Source: Gammaproteobacteria bacterium UBA5109 (GTDB lineage: Bacteria > Pseudomonadota > Gammaproteobacteria > Pseudomonadales > Pseudohongiellaceae). Taken from it: a stretch of DNA of 64,000 nt. The stretch covers positions 186,001 to 250,000 of the forward strand of contig DHZH01000002.1 of NCBI GenBank assembly GCA_002414385.1. Direction: 5' to 3'. Both the position numbers and the translations under genes were made by a program. Below, in pieces: positions 16,593 to 27,415 of the stretch. The notes under the pieces were generated by a model that did not search any database, was not told the DNA's origin, and saw only the letters and a list, made by a program, of their open reading frames with translations. The number at the start of each line of letters is the position of its first letter. Positions within the stretch are counted from its first letter, which is position 1.

Positions 16593-18812
16593 TCAGATTG
16601 CTTCCAGCCGGGCATAGGACATCACCAGCCATTTACCCCCGACCTCATCAAAATTGATTTGCACCCGGGCATTTTTACCCTTGCCTTCATAATTCAACAC
16701 TATTCCTTCACCGAATTTGGGGTGCCTGACACGCTGCCCCAGATTCAGGGATTCATTATCAGCCATGTCACCTGAGCTTGCGATACTACCATGCTCGCTA
16801 CCCGTGTATGTATTTTTAGCGTAGTCATTAAAAAAGGTGCTGCGGGTGATCCGCCCCTGCAGCCTGACTTCTTCCAGCAAGTTCTGGGGCAGCTCGGAAA
16901 GAAAACGTGATGGTCGTGTCAGGTTTTCCTCTCCATGCAGGCGTCTTGATTCGGCGTGGCTCAGTGTGAGTTTCTGCCTGGCGCGGGTAATCCCGACATA
17001 ACAGAGCCGGCGTTCTTCTTCCAGGCCAGCCTGTGTATCCATGGACATCTGATGTGGAAACAGGCCCTCTTCCAGGCCGGCAATAAATACCGTGGGAAAC
17101 TCCAGGCCTTTTGCTGAATGTAAGGTCATTAACTGTACTGCATCCTCTCCGGCGCCCGCCTGAGTATCACCGGCATCCAGCGCGGCCTTATCAATAAAGG
17201 CCGCAAGAACTTCCGTGATCGAGCTTTCATCGTCATTATCAAGCGCCTCCATGGTAAAGACCTTGGCAGCACTGACCAGCTCATCCAGGTTTTCTTTACG
17301 AATCTTGGCTTTTTCCCCGCCTTCCTTTTCATAATGCTTGACCAGGCCGCTGCGCTGAATGGCCTGATCGCAGAGCTCATCAAGGTCCTTATCCCGGGCA
17401 AATTCTTCCAGCTCGTTGATCAAGGTCATAAATGCCGTGATATTCAGCATGGCCCGTGGTGGAAGCAGGTTTTCAGTCACGGCTTTGCTGGCTGCCCGCC
17501 ACAGTGACAGGGACTCCTGCCGCGCCAGCAGACGCAGACTTTCCAGTGTTTTATTGCCAATACCTCGAGTTGGAGTATTGATCACCCGCTCCATGGCAGC
17601 GTCATCATCGCGACTGGATACCAGCCGCAGGTAAGCCATGGCATTACGAATCTCCTGCCGCTCATAGAAACGAAAACCGCCATATATCCGATATGGCATG
17701 CCGACCCGCAAGAGTGCCTCTTCCAGCTCCCGGGACTGGGCATTGGAGCGATACAGTATTGCTGCTTCATTGGCTTTATTGCCATCCTTGATCCAGCCCT
17801 GTATCTGGCTGCAGATAAAACGCGCTTCATCCTGTTCGTTATAGGCTGAGTAAACCGATATTGCTTCACCCTCAGGGTCCTGGGTCCACAACTCCTTGCC
17901 CAGTCTTCCCTCATTATTGGCAATCAGGGTATTGGCTGCTTTAAGAATATTTCCAGTGGAACGATAGTTTTGCTCCAGCCGCACCGTTTCGGCGCCGGGG
18001 AAGTCCCGGCTGAAATGCTGAATATTTTCGATTCTTGCCCCGCGCCAGCCATAAATCGACTGATCATCATCGCCGACCGCGGTAACTTCTGCTTTGCCTC
18101 CTGCCAGAACCCTGAGCCAGGCATACTGAATGGCATTGGTATCCTGAAACTCATCCACCAGAATATGCTTGAAACGCTGCTGATAATGGCCCAGCAAAGC
18201 GGGGCTTTTTAACCACAGTTCATGGGAGCGCAACAGTAGTTCACCGAAATCAACCATGCCCCCCCGTTCACAGGCCTGCTCATAGGCGGCATAGACCTTG
18301 AGCATCACGGCAGTAAATTCATCTCCGTATGATTCCAGGCTGCCGGAGCGCAGACCTTCATCCTTCTGCTCATTGATAAACCACTGGCATTGCCTTGCCG
18401 ACCAGCGACTTTCATCAATATCCAGTGATTTGTGAACCCGCTTGACCAGTCTTAGCTGATCATCGGCGTCGAGGATCTGGAATTTTTCCGGCAGCCCGGC
18501 TTCTTTCCAGTGTGCTCTGAGCAGGCGGTGGGCCAGTCCGTGAAAAGTTCCAACCCACATGCCCCCGGCCGGACGTTCCAGCAACTCTTCAATACGCAGG
18601 CGCATCTCATTGGCGGCCTTGTTGGTAAAGGTTACTGCCAACAGGCTATGAGGTGAAATTCCTTCAGTGGCGATTAGCCAGGCGATACGGTGAACCAGCA
18701 CCCGGGTTTTCCCGCTGCCGGCTCCTGCCAGTACCAGCAGGTTGCCTGCATCCGAGGTAACTGCCTGACGTTGCGCTTCATTCAGGGGATCAAGTATGTG
18801 TGTTATGTCCAT
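16593..18812 (-). CDS. uvrD: DNA helicase II UvrD
   Basis: UvrD is an SF1A 3'-5' helicase acting in nucleotide excision repair, mismatch repair and removal of recombinase. The 739-residue protein shows all main motifs: Walker A AGAGSGKT near 30, TFTNKAANEMR, VDEFQDTN, GDDDQSIYGWRGA, EQNYRS, TLHSAKGLEFP, and GITRARQKL. The C-terminal tail ends with the RVRHPKFGEGIVLNYEG RNA-polymerase-binding Tudor-like domain found in UvrD/PcrA. A LexA box is not visible in the upstream gap. Confidence 0.96.
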   Translation of the reverse strand: MDITHILDPLNEAQRQAVTSDAGNLLVLAGAGSGKTRVLVHRIAWLIATEGISPHSLLAVTFTNKAANEMRLRIEELLERPAGGMWVGTFHGLAHRLLRAHWKEAGLPEKFQILDADDQLRLVKRVHKSLDIDESRWSARQCQWFINEQKDEGLRSGSLESYGDEFTAVMLKVYAAYEQACERGGMVDFGELLLRSHELWLKSPALLGHYQQRFKHILVDEFQDTNAIQYAWLRVLAGGKAEVTAVGDDDQSIYGWRGARIENIQHFSRDFPGAETVRLEQNYRSTGNILKAANTLIANNEGRLGKELWTQDPEGEAISVYSAYNEQDEARFICSQIQGWIKDGNKANEAAILYRSNAQSRELEEALLRVGMPYRIYGGFRFYERQEIRNAMAYLRLVSSRDDDAAMERVINTPTRGIGNKTLESLRLLARQESLSLWRAASKAVTENLLPPRAMLNITAFMTLINELEEFARDKDLDELCDQAIQRSGLVKHYEKEGGEKAKIRKENLDELVSAAKVFTMEALDNDDESSITEVLAAFIDKAALDAGDTQAGAGEDAVQLMTLHSAKGLEFPTVFIAGLEEGLFPHQMSMDTQAGLEEERRLCYVGITRARQKLTLSHAESRRLHGEENLTRPSRFLSELPQNLLEEVRLQGRITRSTFFNDYAKNTYTGSEHGSIASSGDMADNESLNLGQRVRHPKFGEGIVLNYEGKGKNARVQINFDEVGGKWLVMSYARLEAI

Positions 18813-19079
18813 CCGCTTTATTTTAGCAAAATTGCTTCCCGCACTACGTATAAATTATTTTCATTCACCTGGTGCTATTCGTATTTTTTTTGAAAAAAAC
18901 TTGCTACTATCGTTCGCAGCCCCTGATAGCTGGTGTAAGTTAACCTGCTTCCGTGGTGAGAATATCGCCCCGCCTATCGCGAGATTGCCGGTGAAGTATT
19001 CGCTTTAGGCCAGGTCTGTTAAGTCCTGGCGACTGAAATATACCAAGTTATTGGTAATGCTAAGAGAGAAAAGAGAAAT

Positions 19080-19298
19080 ATGTCTGAGCAAGTAGAAGGT
19101 ACCGTTAAGTGGTTCAATGACGAGAAAGGTTTCGGTTTTATTGAGCAGGCTGGCGGCAAAGATGTCTTTGTCCATTACAGTGCAATTAACGGTGACGGTC
19201 GACGTACCTTATATGAAGGACAAAAGGTCACCATGAATGTGACCCAGGGCCAGAAAGGCCCACAAGCAGAAAACGTAATGCCGGCAGCCGCTGACTAA
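19080..19298 (+). CDS. CspA-family cold-shock protein
   Basis: This 72-residue single cold-shock domain protein has the RNA-binding motifs KGFGFI (RNP1) and VFVHY (RNP2) and begins [13 protein letters not shown]. It binds single-stranded nucleic acid and melts mRNA secondary structure. The ribosome site is AGAGAAAAGAGAA just before the ATG. The 267-bp upstream gap to uvrD contains a GC-richer segment (about 18910-19020) with several short inverted stretches, as expected for the long structured leaders of cold-shock genes, but no promoter can be fixed with confidence. Several csp paralogues normally exist, so a letter is not assigned. Confidence 0.93.
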   Translation: MSEQVEGTVKWFNDEKGFGFIEQAGGKDVFVHYSAINGDGRRTLYEGQKVTMNVTQGQKGPQAENVMPAAAD

Positions 19299-19321
19299 AA
19301 CGCTTTAAGCTTGTAAAGACC

Positions 19322-19347
19322 TGCCCGCAAGGGCATGTTAATTTTTT
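19322..19347 (+). terminator. Candidate intrinsic terminator after the cold-shock gene
   Basis: A short hairpin TGCCC-GCAA-GGGCA with a stable tetraloop is followed six bases later by six T residues. A second weaker candidate is AGGCAG (19379-19384) pairing with CTGCCT (19415-19420) just before TTTTTATTTT. Either could end csp transcription before the HexR-type gene. Confidence 0.5.
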
Positions 19348-19501
19348 AGGTCTGGTTTTATTCTTTTAAAGGATAGACAGGCAGATGTATTGATGTGGCC
19401 ATAAAAAACTGCAGCTGCCTTTTTATTTTGCCTCCCGTGTTTGCCTAAGCCTTTAATCTATATTACTTTTTCTAAATTCCTGTGCCTGCGGATGTCTGAG
19501 T

Positions 19502-20365
19502 ATGGAAAAAGGTAACCTGATCAGAAAAATTACGCTGAACCTTGATAAGCTGCGAAAATCGGAGCGCAAGGTCGCGGAGTTCGTGCTTGGTGACCCAGGT
19601 CAGGTAATTAACATGCGTATTATTGATCTGGCAAAAGGTGCCCAGGTCAGCGAACCAACGGTTATCCGTTTCTGTCGGGCCATGGGCTTTGACGGCTTTC
19701 AGGCATTCAAGTTGCACCTGGCCCAGCATATTGGTAGTAGCGGCAGTTTCAGCCAGTTTCAGGTCAGCCCCAAAGATTCCATTGCCGACGTAAACAAAAA
19801 GGTATTTGATACCACGATCGGCTCACTGATCAGCGTGCGCGACGAAATTGACCCCCGGGCACTGGAAAAAGCCATCGAGGCTTTGATTACCGCGCGCCGG
19901 GTTGAGTTCTATGGTTTTGGTGCTTCAGGCTCTGTTGCCATTGATGCCCAGCATAAATTTTTCCGCCTGCAGGTATCTGCCGCAGCCTATACCGACCCCC
20001 ACATTCAGCACATGTCAGCAATTTCATTGAATGAGGATGATGTGGTGGTTGCCATCTCGCAGTCAGGCCGCACCAAAGCACTTATCCAGAGTGCCCGGCT
20101 GGCAAAGGAAGCTGGCGCTACCGTTATCGGACTGGTGCCTGAAAAGACAGCGCTAGCCGATCTCTGTGATTTCCCCATCCATATTAATATGGAGGAAAAC
20201 CATCTGGAGTTTGCCCCGGTTTCATCCCGCATTGCTCATCTGGTCGTCATTGATGTGCTGGCAATGGGAGTGGCACAACAGCGCAATAATGAACTCAAGG
20301 AACACCTGAAAAAGCTCAGTAAAAGCCTGCGTTCCCTGCGAACCGGTAAAAACAAAAAACGCTGA
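19502..20365 (+). CDS. RpiR/HexR-family transcriptional regulator
   Basis: This 287-residue regulator has an N-terminal HTH_6 domain (KVAEFVLGDP, AKGAQVSEPTVIRFCRAMGFDGFQAFK) and a C-terminal SIS sugar-phosphate-binding domain (FYGFGASG, AISQSGRTKALIQSARLAKEAGATVIGL). Overall it is closest in pattern to HexR, which binds 2-keto-3-deoxy-6-phosphogluconate and controls central carbon genes in gammaproteobacteria. No zwf, edd or gap gene is adjacent, so the regulon must lie elsewhere. It converges on the alpha/beta hydrolase with a 7-bp gap. The GlmS gene nearby also has SIS domains but is unrelated in function. Confidence 0.85.
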   Translation: MEKGNLIRKITLNLDKLRKSERKVAEFVLGDPGQVINMRIIDLAKGAQVSEPTVIRFCRAMGFDGFQAFKLHLAQHIGSSGSFSQFQVSPKDSIADVNKKVFDTTIGSLISVRDEIDPRALEKAIEALITARRVEFYGFGASGSVAIDAQHKFFRLQVSAAAYTDPHIQHMSAISLNEDDVVVAISQSGRTKALIQSARLAKEAGATVIGLVPEKTALADLCDFPIHINMEENHLEFAPVSSRIAHLVVIDVLAMGVAQQRNNELKEHLKKLSKSLRSLRTGKNKKR

Positions 20366-20372
20366 TGACACT

Positions 20373-21287
20373 TTAATCCAGCAGGTAACGATCAAAAAAA
20401 GCAACAACCCTGAGTTCAAATTCCTGAGCCAGTTGCTGATCAAAACTGGCATGATCGACATTCTCAACCTGCCATAATTCTTTCGGTTCATTGGCTGCCG
20501 CAAAAAGCAGCTCGCCACTTTCCTGGGAAATTACAATATCTGTCGTGCTGTGGAGTATCAGGACCGGGCGTGGACTGAGTTGTCCGATCCAGAGACTTGC
20601 ATCGATATCCTCGATTCTGCCCCCCAGCTCCCGTTCCGCCCAGAAACGAATCAGGTCTGCAAATGGAAAGGCCGGCAGGTCGGTATAGTAGCGAATGCTG
20701 GTATTAATCGTATCGGCCATGGAAGAAAAGGCGCTGTGAGCAACAACAGCGTTGATCCGCGGATTATCTGCGGCATACTGAATAACCATGGAGCCACCCA
20801 GTGAGTTGCCCAGCATGCCGATTTTTTCGGGTGAAATTCCGGGCTGCGCCACAAGAAATTCAAACCAGGTATCCAGATCCGGCATTTCATTCAGGCCAAA
20901 ACCAATCAAGGCACCTTCATTTTCATCATGTGCCCTTACCGTGCTCAATAAAACTCCATACCCATGAGTGGCGAGCATGGCTGCTTCTTCCAGTAGTTCA
21001 CTGCGATCAGACTTGTAACCGTGTTGCAGAATGATCGCGGCGCCGTTTTGTGACGGGATATACCAGGCATGCAGCTCGACTCCATCGGCTGACTCCCTGC
21101 TAACATTCTGGTATGCAAAGCCAAAGTCCTGCGGATCCGTATCAAGTTCAGCACGTTCCGGCAGCGGATGATAAACCAGCTCAAGTGCCTGCTGGCGGGA
21201 GATAACAAGCATTGCAGACAGGAGAACAAGCAGCAAGGCTATAAGCACTGTGTAAAACCAGCGTCTCACCTTTTTACTTACCATCAT
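20373..21287 (-). CDS. Membrane-anchored alpha/beta hydrolase
   Basis: The 304-residue protein has an N-terminal signal-anchor (about residues 12-30) and an alpha/beta-hydrolase domain facing the periplasm. The nucleophile elbow is GNSLGG, the likely acid is in LILHSTTDIVI, and the catalytic His is in ENVDHASFD. It resembles the YqkD/BEM46-like Ser hydrolases annotated as alpha/beta hydrolase or DUF1749-like; substrate unknown. Its ATG overlaps the glmS stop by four bases (ATGA), so it is translationally coupled to glmS, an unusual partner. A second Met directly follows the first. Confidence 0.82.
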   Translation of the reverse strand: MMVSKKVRRWFYTVLIALLLVLLSAMLVISRQQALELVYHPLPERAELDTDPQDFGFAYQNVSRESADGVELHAWYIPSQNGAAIILQHGYKSDRSELLEEAAMLATHGYGVLLSTVRAHDENEGALIGFGLNEMPDLDTWFEFLVAQPGISPEKIGMLGNSLGGSMVIQYAADNPRINAVVAHSAFSSMADTINTSIRYYTDLPAFPFADLIRFWAERELGGRIEDIDASLWIGQLSPRPVLILHSTTDIVISQESGELLFAAANEPKELWQVENVDHASFDQQLAQEFELRVVAFFDRYLLD

Positions 21288-23119
21288 TCTACTGTGACGG
21301 ATTTCGCCAGGTTTCTTGGTTGATCAACATCAGTCCCTTTGATAACAGCCACATGATAGGAAAGCAGCTGTAAGGGAATGGTGTATATCAGGGGGTCCAG
21401 AAACTCACTGCTGTGCGGCATATGAATTACCGTGATGTTTTCTTCATCCTTGAAACCGGCTTCCCGGTCTGCAAAGACGTAGAGGCGCCCACCGCGTGCA
21501 CTGACTTCCTGCAGATTCGATTTTAGTTTTTCCAGTAATTCATCATTGGGCGCAATGGCAATAACCGGCATATCTTCATCCACCAGGGCCAGGGGGCCAT
21601 GTTTTAATTCTCCGGCAGGATAGGCTTCGGCATGAATGTAGGAAATTTCCTTGAGCTTTAATGCGCCTTCTTTAGCCACCGGATACTGTACCCCTCGTCC
21701 CAGAAACAGGGCATGATGCTTTTCGGCAAAATCATGGGAAATTTCCTGAATTTTTTTATCCAGTTTCAGAACTTCTTCAATAATTTGTGGCAGATGGTGT
21801 AATTCCTGCACCAGCGACTGTTCATCATATTCAGTCAGCCCCTGATGTCGCGCCAGAATAATAGGTAATAAAACAAGAATGCTGAGCTGGGTGGTAAATG
21901 CCTTGGTTGAGGCAACGCCGATTTCCTTTCCCGCAACAGTAAGAATAGCCAGGTCGGATTCCCGCACCAGGGAGCTGTTGGGCACATTGCAAATCGTCAG
22001 GGTGCCCAGATAACCGGCTTTATTGGCATAGCGCAATGCGGCAAGTGTATCGGCGGTTTCACCGGACTGCGAGATTGTCACAAACAGGCAGTTGTCCGGA
22101 ACCAGTATATTGCGATAGCGGTATTCGCTGGCAATATCAACCGAACAGGGCATTCTGGCAATGTTTTCAAACCAGAACTTGGCTATCATGCCGGCATGAT
22201 AACTGGTTCCACAGGCAACGATCTGTACCCGTTCGGTAAGGACAAACAGCTCCTGGGCCTCGACACCAAAGACTTCTTCCAGCACATGGGTGCGACTCAG
22301 TTTTCCGGCAAGGGTATTTCTGATGACAGTAGGCTGTTCAAAAATTTCCTTTTGCATGAAATGACGAAAATCCCCTTTTGATGAATCCATCATTTCTTCG
22401 CGCAGGCGTACAATATTACGCTGTACTTCGACATCGTCATTCCAGATGGTAATTTTTTTATTGGTGATTTCGGCAATATCACCTTCTTCAAGATATATAA
22501 ACCGGTCAGTAACCTGGCCCAGTGCCGAGGTATCTGATGCAATAAAGTTTTCCCCGATTCCCACCCCAATAATCAGGGGGCTGCCGCTGCGGGCAACAAT
22601 AATTCGATCAGGTGATTCCTTGTTAATCACCGCCAGACCATAAGCTCCTTCCAATCGACCGGTAACATTCTTTACCGCCTGAGTAAAATCAATATCAGGT
22701 TTTTGTGCTTCAGCATGGATCAAATGCACAATCACTTCGGTATCTGTTTCGGTGATGAACTCGTATGCCTGGTCGATCAATTCCTGTTTCAGCGCCAGGT
22801 AGTTTTCAATAATACCGTTATGCACCAGGGCCAGAGTATCTGAAGAGCAGTGCGGGTGGGCATTTGCCTCGGTCGGCTTTCCGTGTGTTGCCCAGCGAGT
22901 ATGAGCAATTCCCAGTGTGCCTCTGGGAGGATTCGAATTTACTGCATCTTCCAATGCTGCAACCTTGCCAACTGTTTTAATGCATTCAATCCTGTCACGC
23001 TTCTTGTCAATCACTGCCAGCCCGGCAGAATCATATCCGCGATATTCAAGCCTTTTCAGGCCTTCCAGCAGGATACCGTTTACTTTTCTCTGGCCAATGG
23101 CGCCGACTATTCCACACAT
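21284..23119 (-). CDS. glmS: Glutamine--fructose-6-phosphate aminotransferase GlmS
   Basis: GlmS makes glucosamine-6-phosphate from fructose-6-phosphate and glutamine, the first step to UDP-GlcNAc for peptidoglycan and lipopolysaccharide. The 611-residue protein starts MCGIVGAIGQ, with Cys2 as glutaminase nucleophile, has HTRWATHGKP and HNGIIENY in the Ntn domain, and two SIS domains with CGTSYHA, SQSGETADT and the C-terminal LAKSVTVE. It follows glmU by 19 bp, forming a glmUS operon as in Escherichia coli. No ribozyme is expected or seen in the short gap. Confidence 0.98.
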   Translation of the reverse strand: MCGIVGAIGQRKVNGILLEGLKRLEYRGYDSAGLAVIDKKRDRIECIKTVGKVAALEDAVNSNPPRGTLGIAHTRWATHGKPTEANAHPHCSSDTLALVHNGIIENYLALKQELIDQAYEFITETDTEVIVHLIHAEAQKPDIDFTQAVKNVTGRLEGAYGLAVINKESPDRIIVARSGSPLIIGVGIGENFIASDTSALGQVTDRFIYLEEGDIAEITNKKITIWNDDVEVQRNIVRLREEMMDSSKGDFRHFMQKEIFEQPTVIRNTLAGKLSRTHVLEEVFGVEAQELFVLTERVQIVACGTSYHAGMIAKFWFENIARMPCSVDIASEYRYRNILVPDNCLFVTISQSGETADTLAALRYANKAGYLGTLTICNVPNSSLVRESDLAILTVAGKEIGVASTKAFTTQLSILVLLPIILARHQGLTEYDEQSLVQELHHLPQIIEEVLKLDKKIQEISHDFAEKHHALFLGRGVQYPVAKEGALKLKEISYIHAEAYPAGELKHGPLALVDEDMPVIAIAPNDELLEKLKSNLQEVSARGGRLYVFADREAGFKDEENITVIHMPHSSEFLDPLIYTIPLQLLSYHVAVIKGTDVDQPRNLAKSVTVE

Positions 23120-23138
23120 CTTTAATTATCCTGCCCGA

Positions 23139-24506
23139 CTATTTTTTTGTCGGCCGTTTCCAGCCTTTAATATTGCTTTGCTTGACCCGGCTCAGTGCCA
23201 GCTCACCACTGGCAACGTCTTTAGTGATCGTTGATCCCGCACCTACCGTCGCACCTTGTGCCACAGTGACCGGTGCAACCAGTGCTGAATTCGAACCAAT
23301 AAAAACATTATCACCGATAATTGTTTTAAATTTATTAACGCCGTCATAATTACAGGTAATACTTCCGGCACCGATATTAACCCCTTTACCCAGCTCGGTA
23401 TCACCAATGTAACTCAGGTGATTAACTTTGCTGCCCGAACCGATATGCGCCTTTTTGGTTTCAACAAAATTGCCAATCTTTGCTTCATCTTCCAGCAGGG
23501 TTCCGGGACGAATTCTGGCAAATGGGCCAATTGAACAATGTTGGCCAATTTCTGCGTCTTCTATGACTGAGTTGGCCATAACCTGAGTGCCTTTTTTGAG
23601 GGTACAGTTTTTCAACACACAGTTTGGCCCGATGACAACATCTTCTTCAATGATAACCTTTCCTTCCAGAATGACATTGATATCAATTTTTACATCACCA
23701 GCTATGTCAATATCTCCCCGGCAATCAAAGCGCTTCGGGTCTCTCAGGCTGACACCTTTTAGCATAAGCTCCCTGGCTTTGTTTTGCTGGTACGCTCTTT
23801 CCAATGTTGCCAGTTGCACCATATTATTTACGCCACTGGCTTCCGTTTCGCTATTGCAGCTTTGTGAATTGACAGCCGCCCCATCTGCCAGCGCCAGTTC
23901 TATTATGTCTGTCAGATAATATTCATTCTGGGCATTGTTATTTTTTATAAGTGGCAACCAGGCTTTAAGTCTTTTAACTGGAAAGGCCATAATACCGGTG
24001 TTGATTTCAGCAATAACCTTCTGCTCTGCACTGGCATCTTTTTCTTCCACGATGGCTTTAACCTTACCCTTTTCGTCACGAAGAATGCGGCCGAGCCCGC
24101 TAGGATCATTCATCACACAAGTCAGAACTGCCATTGAATCCTTATCCGTGCAGACAAGCAGTTTTTGCAGACTCTGTGCTTCAATCATTGGTACATCTCC
24201 ATAAAGTACCAGTGCCATCGCTTCATCATCCAGATACGGCAAGGCCTGCTCTACAGCATGCGCCGTGCCTTTTTGCTCTTGCTGCAAGGCATATTTCAGA
24301 TCATAGTGCCCAAGCTGTTTTTCAATCAATTCGGCCTCATGACCGAGTACCAGTGTGATACTTCGTGGGTCCAGTTCGAGCGCCCGGTCAATGACATGTT
24401 CCACCATGCTGCGGCCGGCCAGTTTGTGCAGCACCTTGGGAGTCTTTGAATACATTCTTGTGCCCTTGCCGGCTGCAAGAATTACGACATCAAGTTTGGC
24501 TGACAT
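23139..24506 (-). CDS. glmU: Bifunctional UDP-GlcNAc pyrophosphorylase/GlcN-1-P acetyltransferase GlmU
   Basis: The 455-residue enzyme acetylates glucosamine-1-phosphate and then uridylylates it to UDP-GlcNAc. The N-terminal domain has LAAGKGTRM and KVLHKLAGR; the C-terminal half is a left-handed beta helix of hexapeptide repeats ending with NIGAGSITCNYDG and a Lys-rich tail. The start at 24506 (MSAKLDVV) is chosen because GGAA lies about seven bases upstream; an in-frame start at 24545 would add 13 residues and run into the atp terminator. It heads the glmUS unit and lies just downstream of the atp operon. Confidence 0.97.
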   Translation of the reverse strand: MSAKLDVVILAAGKGTRMYSKTPKVLHKLAGRSMVEHVIDRALELDPRSITLVLGHEAELIEKQLGHYDLKYALQQEQKGTAHAVEQALPYLDDEAMALVLYGDVPMIEAQSLQKLLVCTDKDSMAVLTCVMNDPSGLGRILRDEKGKVKAIVEEKDASAEQKVIAEINTGIMAFPVKRLKAWLPLIKNNNAQNEYYLTDIIELALADGAAVNSQSCNSETEASGVNNMVQLATLERAYQQNKARELMLKGVSLRDPKRFDCRGDIDIAGDVKIDINVILEGKVIIEEDVVIGPNCVLKNCTLKKGTQVMANSVIEDAEIGQHCSIGPFARIRPGTLLEDEAKIGNFVETKKAHIGSGSKVNHLSYIGDTELGKGVNIGAGSITCNYDGVNKFKTIIGDNVFIGSNSALVAPVTVAQGATVGAGSTITKDVASGELALSRVKQSNIKGWKRPTKK

Positions 24507-24542
24507 AAAAGTTTCCACGTCGAATCGAAAGACTAAGAATAG

Positions 24543-24570
24543 CAAAAAAAAAGGCAGCCAACGCTACCTT
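24543..24570 (-). terminator. Intrinsic terminator of the atp operon
   Basis: Read on the minus strand, an 8-bp stem AAGGTAGC / GCTGCCTT with one G-T wobble and a GTTG loop is followed directly by a run of about nine T residues. It lies about 30 bases after atpC and about 40 before the glmU start codon, so it should separate atp from glmUS transcription. Confidence 0.85.
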
Positions 24571-24598
24571 TCTTCTGAACATAAAACCGGAAATAGTT

Positions 24599-25024
24599 TT
24601 ATTTGCCGGCTTTTTTCCGCAATTGTTGTATTGTTCTTATCTGTGCTGCCGCTTCGGCCAGCTGAGCTGCTGCCCTGGAATATTCAAATTCAGCATCCTG
24701 ATTGGCAATTGCCGATTCAGCTTCCTGCTTGGCCTGCTCAGCCGTAGCCTCATCGACATCATGAGCGCGAATGGCTGTATCGGCAAGAATATTCACGGTA
24801 CCTGGCTGGACTTCCAGGAAGCCACCGGAGACATAAAATATTTCTTCCTCGCCGCCTTCTTTCACGACGCGGACCGGACCGGGAATCAAGGCTGTCAACA
24901 AGGGTGCATGACCCGGGTAAATTCCCAGATCACCCAGACTGCCGGCAGCCGTTAAGGATTCGACTTCACCGGAATAAATCCGGTCTTCGGCACTGGCGAT
25001 GTCACAATGAAAAGTGCTGGCCAT
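24599..25024 (-). CDS. atpC: ATP synthase F1 epsilon subunit
   Basis: This 141-residue subunit is the last gene of the atp operon. It has the beta-sandwich start [20 protein letters not shown], the conserved [20 protein letters not shown], and a C-terminal helical hairpin ([16 protein letters not shown]) that in Escherichia coli can inhibit ATP hydrolysis. It forms the rotor stalk with gamma in the cytosol. It begins 17 bp after the atpD stop. Confidence 0.97.
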   Translation of the reverse strand: MASTFHCDIASAEDRIYSGEVESLTAAGSLGDLGIYPGHAPLLTALIPGPVRVVKEGGEEEIFYVSGGFLEVQPGTVNILADTAIRAHDVDEATAEQAKQEAESAIANQDAEFEYSRAAAQLAEAAAQIRTIQQLRKKAGK

Positions 25025-25041
25025 AATAACTCTCTAGTCGT

Positions 25042-26463
<1,422 letters not shown>

Positions 26464-26548
26464 TTACTTTCCAATTCTTTCCAAAGTTCAGCGCTTTGTG
26501 CGCCAATATAAAATTCAATTTTCTTTCTGCGTGCTAATTATGTTCAGC

Positions 26549-27409
26549 TTATACTGCCGCAGCTCCTCCAACTATTTCAGAGAGCTCTTGGGTGATAGCG
26601 GCCTGACGCGCTTTGTTATAGATAAGCTGTAATTCATCAATAAGTTCGCCGGCATTATCCGTGGCACTTTTCATGGCAATCATTCGTGCTGCCTGTTCAC
26701 AGGCATTGTTCTCGACCACGGCCTGGTAAACCTGGGACTCAATGTACCGGGTCAGCAATCCATCCAGCAGGTCTTTGGCATCCGGCTCATAAATATAGTC
26801 CCAGTGATGCTTCATTTCTTCGTCATCTGCTTCCGGCAATGGCAGGAGCTGCTCAATGCTGGGGCTTTGAGTCATGGTATTTACAAATTCATTTCCCACC
26901 AGGAACAGACGGTCAATATTGCCTTCTGAAAAACTGTCCAGCATGACTTTGACTGCACCAACCACATCTTCTGCAGACGGCCTTTCACCAATATTGCGAA
27001 TTGCTGCCACGACATTGCCGCCGAAGCTGTTAAAAAAAGCCGCGCCTTTTGAACCAACAGTACAGATGTCCACTTCAACATCCTGCTCATGCCAGGTTTT
27101 CATGTTGTTAATCATGGCTTTGAACAGGTTGATATTAAGACCGCCACATAGACCGCGGTCAGTGGATACCAGAATGTAACCAACGCGTTTAACTTCACGT
27201 TCATCCATAAAGTCGTGTTTGTATTCCGGTGTTGAGGCAGCGATATGGCTGACTACACTGCGAATATTTCGCGCATAGGGCTTGCCCAGCTGCATGCGAT
27301 CCTGTGCCTTGCGCATCTTGCTGGCCGCGACCATCTCCATGGCGCTGGTAATCTTCTGCGTATTTTTAATACTGCCAATCTGATTACGTATTTCTTTGCC
27401 GGCTGCCAT
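26549..27409 (-). CDS. atpG: ATP synthase F1 gamma subunit
   Basis: This is the 286-residue central rotor shaft. The N-terminal helix starts [27 protein letters not shown], carrying the family signature, and the C-terminal helix ends with [21 protein letters not shown]. Both helices form the antiparallel coiled coil inside the alpha3beta3 ring. The middle alpha/beta domain has [11 protein letters not shown]. It starts six bases after the atpA stop. Confidence 0.98.
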   Translation of the reverse strand: MAAGKEIRNQIGSIKNTQKITSAMEMVAASKMRKAQDRMQLGKPYARNIRSVVSHIAASTPEYKHDFMDEREVKRVGYILVSTDRGLCGGLNINLFKAMINNMKTWHEQDVEVDICTVGSKGAAFFNSFGGNVVAAIRNIGERPSAEDVVGAVKVMLDSFSEGNIDRLFLVGNEFVNTMTQSPSIEQLLPLPEADDEEMKHHWDYIYEPDAKDLLDGLLTRYIESQVYQAVVENNACEQAARMIAMKSATDNAGELIDELQLIYNKARQAAITQELSEIVGGAAAV

Positions 27410-27415
27410 GTTTAA

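Noticed and set aside
23120..23138. glmS ribozyme or riboswitch upstream of glmS
   Set aside because: The gap is only 19 bp after glmU, too short, and gammaproteobacteria control GlmS by other means.
24506..24525. parS-like half palindrome near the glmU start (TTTCCACGTCGAA)
   Set aside because: Only one half matches the consensus; unlike the two sites in recF it is not a palindrome.
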